Positions 9,020 to 18,464 are shown, counted from the stretch's first letter. The stretch is 64,000 nt of DNA from CAWALV01 sp963782965 (GCA_963782965.1 CAWALV010000002.1:620001-684000), one strand, 5' to 3'. Translations and numbers: made by a program. The notes: generated by a model not told the origin, from the letters alone.

Positions 9020-10399
9020 GTGAATCCGCTGAGCCTCGCGCGGTGGCAGTTCGGCATCACCACCGTCTACCACTTCCTGTTCGTTCCGCTCACGATCGGT
9101 CTGTCGATCCTGGTCGCCTGCATGCAGACGGCCTGGTACCGCACCGGCAAGCAGCGCTACCTGCGTATGACGAAGTTCTGGGGCAAGCTCTTCTTGATCA
9201 ACTTCGCCATGGGCGTGGTCACCGGCATCGTGCAGGAGTTCCAGTTCGGCATGAACTGGAGCGACTACTCGCGGTTCGTAGGTGACGTCTTCGGCGCGCC
9301 GTTGGCGATGGAGGCGCTGCTCGCCTTCTTTCTGGAGTCGACCTTCCTCGGCCTGTGGATCTTCGGCTGGGACAAGCTGCCCAAGAAAGTGCACCTTGCC
9401 ACGATCTGGTGCGCCTCGATCGGGACCGCGATCTCGGCCTACTTCATCCTCGCGGCCAACTCGTTCATGCAGCACCCGGTCGGCTACAAGATCAACCCCG
9501 AGACGCATCGCGCCGAGCTGACCAGCATCTGGAAGTTGCTCACGAACACGACGACCCTGGTGACGTTCCCGCACACCATCTTCGCCAGCTTCCTGACGGC
9601 AGGAGTTGTCGTCGTCGCCATCAGCGCGTGGCACTTGCGAAAGCAGCGGGACGTCGACGTGTACCGCCCGTCGATGAAGCTCGCGCTGTGGGCAACCGTC
9701 ATCGCCGGCATCGGTCTTGCGGGCAGCGGTGATATCGAGGGCAAGGTGATGACCTCGCAGCAGCCGATGAAGATGGCGGCGGCCGAAGCGCTCTACCACA
9801 CGTCGAAGCCGGCGTCGTTCTCGCTCTTCACGATCGGTTCGCTCAACGGGCACAAGGAGCTCTTCAGCATCAAGGTGCCCCACCTGCTGTCGTTCCTCGC
9901 CACCGGCTCGTTCTCCGGCCAGGTCAAGGGCATCGACGAACTCAACGCCGGCTACCAGCAGGTGTACGGCCCGGGAGACTACCGGCCGATGATCGCGGTC
10001 ACGTACTGGAGCTTCCGCTTCATGATCGGCTTCGGATTGCTCGCGGCGCTCATCGCGCTCGCCGGCCTGTGGTTCATGCGCAAGGGCCGGATGCCGAGTG
10101 GCCGGTGGTTCCTTCGCGCCGCGCTCTACGCCTGGCCGCTGCCGTTCCTCGCCAATGCGATGGGCTGGATCTTCACCGAGATGGGTCGTCAGCCGTGGCT
10201 GGTGTTCGGCCAGCTGAAAACCGGGGCCGGCGTGTCGCCGGCCGTCACCGGAGGTGAGGTCCTGACCTCGATGATCGTGCTGACCGCCCTGTACGCCGTT
10301 CTCGCTGCGGTAGACGCAGCGCTCATGGTGCGTTACTCGAAAGCCGGCCCTCCGGCGGAGCGCGCAGCAGAAGAACCAGAACCCGTTTTCGCCTACTGA
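9020..10399 (+). CDS. cydA: Cytochrome bd oxidase subunit I
   Basis: A 459-residue multi-pass membrane protein that carries hemes b558, b595 and d and reduces O2 with quinol at high affinity. It opens LARWQFGITTVYHFLFVP with the conserved N-terminal His, has the heme-region motif GRQPW near residue 390, and has the length of the short-Q-loop form. GTG start at 9020. It begins 92 bases after hypA and is first of cydABDC. Placement next to the hydrogenase suggests both serve low-oxygen conditions, which is inference. Confidence 0.95.
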   Translation: MNPLSLARWQFGITTVYHFLFVPLTIGLSILVACMQTAWYRTGKQRYLRMTKFWGKLFLINFAMGVVTGIVQEFQFGMNWSDYSRFVGDVFGAPLAMEALLAFFLESTFLGLWIFGWDKLPKKVHLATIWCASIGTAISAYFILAANSFMQHPVGYKINPETHRAELTSIWKLLTNTTTLVTFPHTIFASFLTAGVVVVAISAWHLRKQRDVDVYRPSMKLALWATVIAGIGLAGSGDIEGKVMTSQQPMKMAAAEALYHTSKPASFSLFTIGSLNGHKELFSIKVPHLLSFLATGSFSGQVKGIDELNAGYQQVYGPGDYRPMIAVTYWSFRFMIGFGLLAALIALAGLWFMRKGRMPSGRWFLRAALYAWPLPFLANAMGWIFTEMGRQPWLVFGQLKTGAGVSPAVTGGEVLTSMIVLTALYAVLAAVDAALMVRYSKAGPPAERAAEEPEPVFAY

Positions 10400-10412
10400 G
10401 GAGGTGCCCGAC

Positions 10413-11513
10413 ATGCAACTGCACGACTTCTGGTTCCTGCTCATCGCCGTGCTGTGGGCCGGTTACTTCCTGCTCGAGGGCTTCGACTTCGGCGTCGGCA
10501 TCCTGCTGCCGTTCGTCGGCCGTGATGAGATCGATCGCCGCGTTGCCATCAACACGATCGGCCCGGTGTGGGACGGCAACGAGGTCTGGCTGCTCACTGC
10601 GGGCGGTGCGACCTTCGCCGCGTTCCCCGGCTGGTACGCCACGCTGTTCAGCGGCTTCTACCTTCCGCTGCTGCTCATCCTGGTCGCCCTCATCGTGCGG
10701 GGTGTTGCGTTCGAATACCGCGGTAAGCACCCGCACGTGCGGTGGAAGTCGATCTGGGACGCCGCCATCTTCTGGGGAAGCGTGGTTCCGGCGCTCCTGT
10801 GGGGTGTCGCGTTCGCCAATATCATCCGTGGCGTGCCGCTGAACGCCGACCACAATTACACCGGCAACCTGTTCACCTTGCTGAACCCCTATGGCCTGCT
10901 GGGCGGGCTCACCACCCTCTCGTTGTTCACGCTTCACGGCGCGTTCTTCCTCGGGCTGAAGACGTCGGGTGAGGTGCGCGACCGGGCGGTCAGGCTGCAA
11001 AAGCTCATCGCCCCCGTCGCCGTCGTGGCCGCTGCCGGGTTCCTGCTGTGGACCGAGATCTCCTACGGCAAGGCGTCGTCCGCCGTCGTCGCAGCCATCG
11101 CTGCGCTGGCGCTCGTCGGGGCCGTCGTCATGGGGCTGCGCAATCGCGACGGCTGGGCATTCTCGCTCAACGGTGCCGCGCTCGTCGCGGCGGTCGCCGC
11201 ACTCTTCGTCGCCCTGTATCCGAACGTGATGCCGTCGAGTACCGACGCCGCGGGCACCCTCACGGTCGGCAATGCGTCGTCGACGCACTACACGCTCATG
11301 GTCATGTCGTGGGTGGCGATCTTGTTCACGCCGATCGTGCTCGCCTATCAGGGTTGGACCTATTGGGTGTTCCGCAAGCGAGTCACCCGCGCTGACATTC
11401 CGCCCGAGGCGCAGGTATCCGCGAGCGACTGGTTGCCGTTCCTGCCGAGGCCGCGCGACGTCCGCGAAGCGTCGCACCTGGCGGCCACTCGCGGCGCACC
11501 CGACGGCCCGTGA
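10413..11513 (+). CDS. cydB: Cytochrome bd oxidase subunit II
   Basis: A 366-residue integral membrane partner of CydA. It begins MQLHDFWFLLIAVLWAGYF, followed by the typical EGFDFGVG segment near residue 30 and GPVWDGNEVWL near residue 60, both hallmark CydB motifs. I chose ATG 10413 because GAGGAGGT (10398-10405) is correctly spaced; an in-frame start nine bases earlier would lie inside that site. It ends with a GTGA overlap into cydD. Confidence 0.95.
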   Translation: MQLHDFWFLLIAVLWAGYFLLEGFDFGVGILLPFVGRDEIDRRVAINTIGPVWDGNEVWLLTAGGATFAAFPGWYATLFSGFYLPLLLILVALIVRGVAFEYRGKHPHVRWKSIWDAAIFWGSVVPALLWGVAFANIIRGVPLNADHNYTGNLFTLLNPYGLLGGLTTLSLFTLHGAFFLGLKTSGEVRDRAVRLQKLIAPVAVVAAAGFLLWTEISYGKASSAVVAAIAALALVGAVVMGLRNRDGWAFSLNGAALVAAVAALFVALYPNVMPSSTDAAGTLTVGNASSTHYTLMVMSWVAILFTPIVLAYQGWTYWVFRKRVTRADIPPEAQVSASDWLPFLPRPRDVREASHLAATRGAPDGP

Positions 11514-13210
11514 AGCCGATCGATCGGCGGCTCTTGGCGAAGGCCGGGCCGGCGCGGTCGTTCATCGCGACCACGGTGGCGGTGGGTGTCGTGGTGTCGG
11601 TACTGGTCGTCGTCCAGGCGACCCTGATCGCCGGCCTGCTCGTGGGTACGTTCCTCCAGCAGCGCGGGTTCGCCGCGCAGCGAGGCGCGCTGTTCTCACT
11701 CGCGGCGGTCCTTGCGTTGCGCGCATCGCTGATGTGGGCGAGCGAGCTGATGGCCTACCGGGCGGCGGCGGCCGTTCGGTCTGAGCTGCGCCGCGACTAC
11801 CTGCGCCGGCTCGTCGACCTGGGGCCTGGCTGGTTGGCGACCCGGCCGACCGGCGAGCTGACCCTAGGCGCCACCCGAGGCCTCGACGCCGTCGACGGCT
11901 ATTTCGCTCGCTACCTCCCGCAGCTCGTGCTCGCCTGCCTGGTGCCGGTGGTTCTGGGTGCTCGCGTTCTGGCGGCGGATGTCACCTCGGCCGTCATCGT
12001 GGCGTGCACGTTGCCGCTGATCCCGGTGTTCATGGTGCTGATCGGCCTCGGTACCAAAGCCCAGATGGACCGGCAGTGGAGCACGTTGTCGCGGCTGTCG
12101 CACCACTTCCTCGACGTCGTCGCCGGGTTGCCCACGCTGCGGATGTTCGGTCGCGAGCGCGCACAGGTCGCGACTATCCGCCGAGTCAGCACCGATCTGC
12201 GCCGTTCCACGATGCGGACCCTGCGCATCGCGTTCCTCTCGTCGATGGTGCTCGAACTCCTGGCCAGCCTCTCGGTCGCGCTGATCGCCGTCTCGATCGG
12301 GCTCCGCTTGGTCAGCGGCGACCTGTCACTGCGTACCGGCCTCATCGTGTTGCTCGTCGCTCCTGAGATCTACCTGCCGCTACGTCGAGTCGGCGCCGCG
12401 TACCACGCGAGCGTCGAGGGTGTCACCGCACTCGGTCGTGTTCTCGACGTCATCGACCAACCGTTGGCGAACACCGAACGTCGGATGCCGCCCCGGCCGG
12501 TTCCCGCCGTGCGCGCCGCGACGATTGCGATCCGCGGTCTCACCGTGCGCTATCCCGGCCGGCCGGTCGAAGCGCTGCAACGGCTCGATATCACGGTGCG
12601 GCCGGGCGAGCTGGTCGCCGTTGTCGGCCCGAGCGGATGCGGGAAGTCGACGCTGCTCGCCGTCCTGCTCGGCTTCGTCTCGCCCGACGCCGGCAGCGTG
12701 CGGATCGGCGATGTCGATCTCGCCGATCTCGACCCGGACGAGTGGCGTCGCGAGATCGCGTGGGTCGGTCAGCGCCCGCATCTGTTCGCGGGAACGATTG
12801 GCGCGAACATTCGGCTCGGCGCGTCGACGGCGTCCGACGAAGCCGTGCGTTGTGCGGCGCGCGCGGCCGCAGCCGAGCAGTTCATCGAGGCGTTGCCCGA
12901 CGGGTTCGAGACCGTGGTTGGCGAGCACGGCGTAGGCCTGTCCGTCGGCCAGCGCCAGCGGATCGCGATCGCGCGGGCCTATCTGCGCGACGCGCCGCTT
13001 CTCCTACTCGACGAGCCGACCACCGCTCTCGACAAAGAGGTCGAGGACGACGTGGTGCGAGCGCTGCGCGAACTCACCCGCCAACGAACCGTCATCCTGA
13101 CATCGCATCGCCCGGCACTGTTCACCGGGGCCGACCGCATCGTCGAACTGCGCCCGCCCGTTGCGGCGCTGGCGAACGTCGACGGTCTTGGCGCGGAGGT
13201 GGTCGCGTGA
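11510..13210 (+). CDS. cydD: Thiol-reductant ABC exporter subunit CydD
   Basis: A 566-residue ABC half-transporter. CydDC exports glutathione or cysteine to the outer face of the membrane and is needed for cytochrome bd assembly. Six N-terminal membrane segments are followed by an ATPase domain with Walker A GPSGCGKST near residue 375, signature LSVGQRQRIAIAR and Walker B LLLLDEPT. The GTG start overlaps the cydB stop. The gene overlaps cydC by four bases. Confidence 0.92.
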   Translation: MKPIDRRLLAKAGPARSFIATTVAVGVVVSVLVVVQATLIAGLLVGTFLQQRGFAAQRGALFSLAAVLALRASLMWASELMAYRAAAAVRSELRRDYLRRLVDLGPGWLATRPTGELTLGATRGLDAVDGYFARYLPQLVLACLVPVVLGARVLAADVTSAVIVACTLPLIPVFMVLIGLGTKAQMDRQWSTLSRLSHHFLDVVAGLPTLRMFGRERAQVATIRRVSTDLRRSTMRTLRIAFLSSMVLELLASLSVALIAVSIGLRLVSGDLSLRTGLIVLLVAPEIYLPLRRVGAAYHASVEGVTALGRVLDVIDQPLANTERRMPPRPVPAVRAATIAIRGLTVRYPGRPVEALQRLDITVRPGELVAVVGPSGCGKSTLLAVLLGFVSPDAGSVRIGDVDLADLDPDEWRREIAWVGQRPHLFAGTIGANIRLGASTASDEAVRCAARAAAAEQFIEALPDGFETVVGEHGVGLSVGQRQRIAIARAYLRDAPLLLLDEPTTALDKEVEDDVVRALRELTRQRTVILTSHRPALFTGADRIVELRPPVAALANVDGLGAEVVA

Positions 13211-14970
13211 CAAGCGTGCGCTACCTGCTGGCCACTCTGCGACCGGTTCGGCGACACGTCGTCCTCGCTGCCGTGCTCGGCGCATTGGCGAGCGGCTGCG
13301 CGGTGGCGCTGACCGCGACCTCCGGTTGGTTGATCGCGCGCGCGGCGCAGCAACCACCGGTGCTCACTTTGATGGTGGCCGCGGTTGCGGTGCGGACGTT
13401 CGGTGTCGGTCGGGGCGTCTTCCGCTACACCGAACGGTTGGTCTCCCATGACGCGGCCCTGCGGGTGACGGCGACACTGCGTCCGCACGTGTTCGAGACT
13501 CTCGTCCCGCTCGCGCCCGTCGGTCTCCGGCAGGCGCGCAGAGGTGACTTGCTCAGCCGGCTGGTCTCTGACGTCGAGGCGGTCGAAGCGGTGGGCGTTC
13601 GGGTGGTGGTGCCCGTGCTTTCCGCGATCGCCGTCAGCGCCGGCGCCGTCGTCTTCACCGCGGTGCTGCTGCCGGCGGCTGCGGTGACGTTATTGCTCGC
13701 CCTTCTCGCCGGTGGTATCGGCGTGCCGATGGTCGTCGTTGCGGCTGACCGGCGGGCGAGTGAGCGTGTCGGGCGCGCACGTGGAGAGCTGATGACCGGC
13801 GTCGTCGACCTCGTCGAAGGCGCCGCAGACCTCGTCGCGTTCGGAGCCATCGATCAAGCGCTCGCGAGCGCCGAGCTGGCCGACCGGAATCTCGCACGAC
13901 TCGAACGCCGCGCTGCCTTCGGGCTCGCACTCGGTACCGCACTTTCCGCGGTGGCCGCTGCGGGTGCGCTGTGGTCGGCGATCGCGATCGGCATTCCGGC
14001 CGTGCGTGGTGGCGCGCTGAGCGGTGTGTTGTTCGTCGTAGTCGTGCTGCTCGCCTGGGCGGCACCAGAGACGGTCGCCGACCTCCCTGCCGTCGGTCAG
14101 CACCTGTCGAAAGCGCGCGCGGCGGCCGGCCGGCTGCTCGCCCTCGCCGACCAGCCGCCTCCCGTGCGCGAACCTTCGGCGCCCGCCCCGCTGCCCGCAC
14201 GGCCGGGCACCTTGACGCTTCGGCAGGTGGCGGCTCGCTACGGCGATGGACGCCGGGTGCTCGACGGCGTCGACCTCGAGCTGCGGCAGGGCCACCGCGT
14301 GGTGATCACCGGCGGCAGCGGCGCCGGAAAGAGCACGCTGGTCGCCGTCCTGCTCAGGTTTCTCGACATCGAGGCAGGCAGCATGCGCGTCGATGGTCAC
14401 GACGTCACGGCCGTCGCGAGCCACGATGTCAGGCGCGTCGTCGGGTGTTGTGACCAGCAACCCCACCTGTTCGATTCCACGATCCGGGCCAACCTGGCGG
14501 TCGGCGCGCGTGACGTCACACCGGACGACGACGCCTTGTGCTCGGTGCTCGACCGGGTCGGTCTCGGACCTTGGCTGCGGCAACTGCCTGCCGGGCTCGA
14601 CACTCGCGTGGGCGAGAACGCGACGCAGGTCTCGGGCGGGCAGTTGCGCCGCCTCGCGCTGGCTCGGCTGTTGCTCGCCGATGCGCCGTTCGTGCTTCTC
14701 GACGAGCCGACCGAGGGCCTCGACGAGGAGGCCGCGACTCAGTTGATGGACGACGTGTTCACCGCGACCCGCGACCGCGCCGTGCTGCTCGTCACTCACC
14801 GGCTCACCGGCCTGCGGGACGACGACGAGCTGCTGTGCCTGCGCGGTGGCCGCCTGCAGCGGGCGATGACGCCGTCGTACGGTGGAGATCATGGCGCTTC
14901 CATGGAGGAACACCGGGTGGTTGAAGGCCGGGCAGCAACTGTTCCGGCGGGGCTTTCAGGAGTTTCGTGA
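13207..14970 (+). CDS. cydC: Thiol-reductant ABC exporter subunit CydC
   Basis: About 587 residues; partner half-transporter of CydD. It has an N-terminal membrane domain (SGWLIARAAQ and GRGVFRYTERL are typical of CydC) and a C-terminal ATPase with GGSGAGKST, QVSGGQLRRLALAR and FVLLDEPTEGLD. The start is GTG 13207, coupled to the cydD stop; longer open frames upstream are out-of-frame readings of cydD. Its last 80 bases overlap the start of the next gene, so its C-terminal 27 residues may be non-essential extension. Confidence 0.91.
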   Translation: MTSVRYLLATLRPVRRHVVLAAVLGALASGCAVALTATSGWLIARAAQQPPVLTLMVAAVAVRTFGVGRGVFRYTERLVSHDAALRVTATLRPHVFETLVPLAPVGLRQARRGDLLSRLVSDVEAVEAVGVRVVVPVLSAIAVSAGAVVFTAVLLPAAAVTLLLALLAGGIGVPMVVVAADRRASERVGRARGELMTGVVDLVEGAADLVAFGAIDQALASAELADRNLARLERRAAFGLALGTALSAVAAAGALWSAIAIGIPAVRGGALSGVLFVVVVLLAWAAPETVADLPAVGQHLSKARAAAGRLLALADQPPPVREPSAPAPLPARPGTLTLRQVAARYGDGRRVLDGVDLELRQGHRVVITGGSGAGKSTLVAVLLRFLDIEAGSMRVDGHDVTAVASHDVRRVVGCCDQQPHLFDSTIRANLAVGARDVTPDDDALCSVLDRVGLGPWLRQLPAGLDTRVGENATQVSGGQLRRLALARLLLADAPFVLLDEPTEGLDEEAATQLMDDVFTATRDRAVLLVTHRLTGLRDDDELLCLRGGRLQRAMTPSYGGDHGASMEEHRVVEGRAATVPAGLSGVS

Positions 14971-15871
14971 CGATCACTGCCAGCAGATGGCAGCCGCGAT
15001 CTCCTACCACGTCTTGTTCTCGCTCTTCCCGTTAGCCATCGTCACCGTCGGCATCGTCGGAATGGTGACGTCGACCGCCGAAGCGCGCGACCGCGTGGTG
15101 AACGCGATCGTGCAGCATGTGCCTGTCCAGAGCGACCAGCTGCAGACGTGGTTGAGTTCGGTCAGCGGTAGTAGCGGGGCGCTCGGGTTGATCGGGATCG
15201 TCGGCGTCGTCTGGGCCGCCAGCGGCATGATGGCCGCCATTCGTACGGCGCTCAACGTGGCGTGGGACACCGACGATCGGCGGCCGTTCTTCCGCGGCAA
15301 GGCCATCGACCTCGCTCTCGTCGCCGGTTCGATCGCCCTGGTGGGCACCGCGCTCGGGCTGACGGTCATCACCAGCATCGCGCGGCAGGGCAGTACGCAC
15401 CTGCCGCACGCCTTGCGCTTCCTCGACCCACTTGCGGGCGTGGCCGCATCGGCGGTGGCCTTCCTGCTCGCGTTCGCCCTGCTCTTCTTCACCTTCGGCT
15501 TCTTGTATCGCGTGGTCCCGGTCGTCGAGACCCGGGCACGCCACCTGTGGCCGGGAGCGCTGGCTGCCGCGGCCGGTTTCGAGGCCGTCCAGTACGGCTT
15601 CGCCGCATACATCGCGCACTCCCATCACTACAGCCAGGTCTACGGGTCGCTCGGGGCCATCGTGGCGTTCCTGTTCTTCGTCTACCTTGCGAGCGCGGTG
15701 TTCCTCTTCGGGGCAGAGATCGCCTCCGAATACGAGCGGATGTGTGCCGAGCGAGCTGCCCGGGAGCGCGCGCACCGCACGCCCGAACGGATCGCCGAAG
15801 AAGAAGAAGCGGAGCACGCGGCTGCGAGCGGGCTCGATGAGCGGCGGGCCGCCCCCGGCGACGACGGGTGA
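14891..15871 (+). CDS. YihY/virulence factor BrkB family membrane protein
   Basis: About 326 residues of the YihY/BrkB family, multi-pass membrane proteins of uncertain function once thought to be RNase BN. Recognised by AAAISYHVLFSLFPLAI near residue 35, then several hydrophobic helices, FLYRVVP in the middle and YGSLGAIVAFLFFVYL near residue 260. The C-terminus is a charged tail rich in Glu, Ala and Arg. ATG 14891 follows GGTGGAG closely; GTG 14882 is an alternative. The gene overlaps cydC by about 80 bases, so it is probably co-transcribed with it. Confidence 0.85.
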   Translation: MALPWRNTGWLKAGQQLFRRGFQEFRDDHCQQMAAAISYHVLFSLFPLAIVTVGIVGMVTSTAEARDRVVNAIVQHVPVQSDQLQTWLSSVSGSSGALGLIGIVGVVWAASGMMAAIRTALNVAWDTDDRRPFFRGKAIDLALVAGSIALVGTALGLTVITSIARQGSTHLPHALRFLDPLAGVAASAVAFLLAFALLFFTFGFLYRVVPVVETRARHLWPGALAAAAGFEAVQYGFAAYIAHSHHYSQVYGSLGAIVAFLFFVYLASAVFLFGAEIASEYERMCAERAARERAHRTPERIAEEEEAEHAAASGLDERRAAPGDDG

Positions 15872-15966
15872 GGCGTAAGGCCCGTCGTGGCGGGTCGCAA
15901 GTCCGTGGGCCGGACCTTGTGGCGGTGGTGTGCTGAGGGCACGAGGCAACCGCAGGAGGACCCGCG

Positions 15967-16566
15967 ATGAAGGTCGATCTCAAAGCCGACTACCGGGAGC
16001 TCTACACCGCGACGACGACGCCGTCGACGCTGGTCGTTCCCGAACTTCCGTATCTCATGATCGACGGCGCAGGCGACCCGAGTGGTGAGGAGTTCGAGCG
16101 GGCGATGGGCGCGTTGTTCTCCATGGCCTACGGCTTGAAGTTCGCGCTCAAGCCCGAGATCACCTACTCGGTGATGCCCGTCGAAGGCTTGTGGGGTAGC
16201 GACGAGGCGGATATGCAAGCACCGCGGCACACCTGGCGCTGGAGCTTGATGATCATGCAGCCGGTCGCGGTCTCCCCTGAGCACCTGGACGCGGTCGCGA
16301 CCAAGACGCGCAAGGCTCACCCTGAGCTACCCGTCGACGGCGTCCGGCTGGATCGTTTCGCCGAGGGCAAGGCCGCCCAGGTCCTGCATGTCGGGCCGTA
16401 CGCCGACGAGGTCACCACCCTCCAGGTGCTGCTTCGCCATGTTGGCGAACTCGGCTACCAGCCGAGCGGTCGGCACCACGAGATCTACCTGTCCGACCCG
16501 CGGCGCACGCCGCCGGAGCAGCTCAGGACGATCCTGCGCTACCCGATCGCCGTGGCGGCCGTCTGA
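15967..16566 (+). CDS. GyrI-like small-molecule-binding domain protein
   Basis: A 199-residue protein that resembles stand-alone GyrI-like domain proteins, the effector-binding fold found in SOUL/BmrR-type regulators. Supporting segments are the opening MKVDLKADYRELY, PELPYLMIDGAGDP near residue 27, and a C-terminal block with HVGPYADE and HHEIYLSDPRRTPPEQLRTILRYP. There is no DNA-binding domain, so it is unlikely to be a transcription factor on its own. AGGAGGA lies eight bases before the ATG. The ligand is unknown. Confidence 0.8.
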   Translation: MKVDLKADYRELYTATTTPSTLVVPELPYLMIDGAGDPSGEEFERAMGALFSMAYGLKFALKPEITYSVMPVEGLWGSDEADMQAPRHTWRWSLMIMQPVAVSPEHLDAVATKTRKAHPELPVDGVRLDRFAEGKAAQVLHVGPYADEVTTLQVLLRHVGELGYQPSGRHHEIYLSDPRRTPPEQLRTILRYPIAVAAV

Positions 16567-16672
16567 ACCACCCCGGTCACGGTTCGATCACCTCGTGCGC
16601 GTCTGATGTGATCAACGCATCGGTTGGGGTAGGGCACGTGCCGAGCACGTCGTCCAGCGAAGGTGAGGATTC

Positions 16673-17242
16673 ATGAGGTCTCACACCCGTGGTGCCCGCA
16701 GCGGCGTGGTCGGGGCCGCAGCGGCTGGCGCGTCCGGTGTCGCGGTCTTGGCGTTGCTCGCGGGCTGTAGCAGCGGAAACAAGTCCAGCGGTTCCTCGAC
16801 GTCGCCATCGGTGAGCGTGACTCCGAGCACGGCAAGTTCCTCACCGGCCATGTCCCCGAGCGTTTCGGCGGGCGGTTCAGATTCGCCGTCGTCCTCCGCG
16901 AGCGGCTCCGGCGCCGCCATTTCGATCTCGCCGAGCAGTGGGCTGTCCACCGGCCAGACCGTGCACGTGACCGGTCACGGTTTCTCGCCCAACGAGCCGC
17001 TCGTCGTCAACGAGTGTGCCGACAAGGGCACGAGCACCAGCCCCGGTGACTGCAACCTCACCGGCATGGTGACTACGAAGTCCGACGGCAGCGGGAACGT
17101 GAGCGCCGACTACAAGGTGACCAAGGGTCCGTTCGGCGCGAACAAGATCACCTGCGGCGGCGGGACGACGTGCCTGCTTTCGGTCAGCCAGGCCTCGGCG
17201 AACCCGACGGAGGAGGCCGACGTCACGTTGAACTTCGGCTGA
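16673..17242 (+). CDS. Lipoprotein with a neocarzinostatin-like domain
   Basis: A 189-residue predicted lipoprotein. The N-terminus has a hydrophobic stretch ending in a lipobox, LLAGC, at about residues 27-31, then about 50 Ser/Pro/Thr-rich linker residues. From ISISPSSGLSTGQTVHV to the C-terminus the sequence follows the apo-neocarzinostatin fold: PSSGLS, VTGHGFSPNEP, two disulfide pairs (NECADK with GDCNL, then KITCGGGTTCLLSVS) and a final VTLNF. In producers this fold binds enediyne chromophores, but similar domains occur without enediyne genes, and none are seen here. The role is unknown. Its 3' end overlaps the convergent transporter gene by 20 bases. Confidence 0.75.
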   Translation: MRSHTRGARSGVVGAAAAGASGVAVLALLAGCSSGNKSSGSSTSPSVSVTPSTASSSPAMSPSVSAGGSDSPSSSASGSGAAISISPSSGLSTGQTVHVTGHGFSPNEPLVVNECADKGTSTSPGDCNLTGMVTTKSDGSGNVSADYKVTKGPFGANKITCGGGTTCLLSVSQASANPTEEADVTLNFG

Positions 17243-18131
17243 CCCGTTCAGCCTGATCGCGCGGGGCGCCTTCGCTGCTGCTGTCGCCTTCCTGTCCTTG
17301 CTCGGCCCGGGAGAGAGCGACGACCGAGGCGACCATCAAGACGAAACTGAGGACGGCGAGGAGCATGAAGAGCCCCTTCTGCACGCTCTCACCGAAGACG
17401 AGCGTTCCCCACAGGATCGCGACGACCGGGTCGGCGAGCGTGAAGCCGGGTTGTGCTGCGACGAGCTTGCCGGCCGCCACCGCGTTCTGCAGGAGATACA
17501 TCGACGCCGCGCCCGTCGCAATCATCAAGTACGTCTGCCACGACCAGAAGACGGTGAGAAAGCCATGCTGGAGCTGGTTCGTCATCCCCTTCATCAGGGC
17601 TGCCGTCACACCGAATCCGCAACCGGTCGCCGCGCCGTAGAACGCCGATCGCGCCAGGTCGTGGCGCGTCCTGCGGCCGGCGATCACCAGCATTCCGATC
17701 ACGGCGTACCCGGCTGCCAGCGCCAGGGTCCAACGCCACCAGGTCACGCTGCTCGGGTGCCCACCGTGCGGTGAGAGGAAGTAGAGCAAGCCGGCCAGGC
17801 CGACCGTCATCGCCGCGATCGACAGCGCCTGGTTGCGCCCGAGCGGCTCCCCGAGGAAGCGCGAGGCGAGCACGACCGTGATCGGCAACTCGATGGCGAG
17901 GACGGGTTCCACCGCCGCCAGGCCGCCGTACTTCAACGCGGTCGCTTGCAGCAGGAAGCCGGCGGTCACCGCGAGGATGCCGAACAACCACACCGGCTTG
18001 CGAACCAGGTCGATGACGAGCCGAAACGTCATCTCGCGCTTCTCCTGCTCGTCCTGGCCGGCGCGGCGTTGAAGAACCGAACTCGCCGCGTTGGCAAGTG
18101 CGGCGAGGAAGGCGAACGCGTACCCGAGCAC
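17223..18131 (-). CDS. DMT-superfamily (EamA/NIPA-like) membrane transporter
   Basis: A 302-residue protein with about nine or ten hydrophobic helices and two repeated halves, the pattern of drug/metabolite transporters. The N-terminal half contains TALKYGGLAAVEPVLAIELP and the C-terminal half AGKLVAAQPGFTLADPVVAILWG, equivalent conserved stretches. The C-terminus is a soluble tail rich in Glu, Ser and Arg. Substrate cannot be told from sequence. The next minus-strand gene upstream ends 12 bases before this start, so the two may form a short operon. Confidence 0.75.
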   Translation of the reverse strand: MLGYAFAFLAALANAASSVLQRRAGQDEQEKREMTFRLVIDLVRKPVWLFGILAVTAGFLLQATALKYGGLAAVEPVLAIELPITVVLASRFLGEPLGRNQALSIAAMTVGLAGLLYFLSPHGGHPSSVTWWRWTLALAAGYAVIGMLVIAGRRTRHDLARSAFYGAATGCGFGVTAALMKGMTNQLQHGFLTVFWSWQTYLMIATGAASMYLLQNAVAAGKLVAAQPGFTLADPVVAILWGTLVFGESVQKGLFMLLAVLSFVLMVASVVALSRAEQGQEGDSSSEGAPRDQAERVSRSST

Positions 18132-18143
18132 AGGGTTTGCCTG

Positions 18144-18464
18144 CTAGCCGCGCAGGTCAGTGAGCAGGAAGGTGCTCGCGATCACGGTGTCGGCGACGGC
18201 TACCCGCTTGCGGCGTCGGTCGGCGCGCGCGAGTGCGACCATGCTCGCGGCGTGTGCGGCGTCGGTGAAGGCCGCGAAGCCGCGGTGCCGGCGCCTCCCG
18301 CGGCGTCCGATCATCAGGCCGATCAGCAGGTGACGAGTGCCGAGGAGCCGCGCCGCCGCCCGTGCAGGGCGGTCGTCGACCGCGCCGAGGGCGGCGAGCG
18401 GAATCGTCGGGACGGCGAGCAGGCATGCGCCCCAGCCGATCCGCACGGTTCGGGAAAGGTCCAC
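18144..18464 (-). CDS. Small membrane protein, function unknown
   Basis: A 106-residue protein with hydrophobic segments near residues 10-27 and 85-105 and a very basic middle (GRRGRRRHRG). I recognise no family with certainty; it resembles small actinobacterial membrane proteins annotated only as hypothetical. It is upstream of and close to the DMT transporter gene on the same strand. An overlapping frame on the same strand lacks sensible composition, so this one is preferred. Confidence 0.5.
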   Translation of the reverse strand: MDLSRTVRIGWGACLLAVPTIPLAALGAVDDRPARAAARLLGTRHLLIGLMIGRRGRRRHRGFAAFTDAAHAASMVALARADRRRKRVAVADTVIASTFLLTDLRG

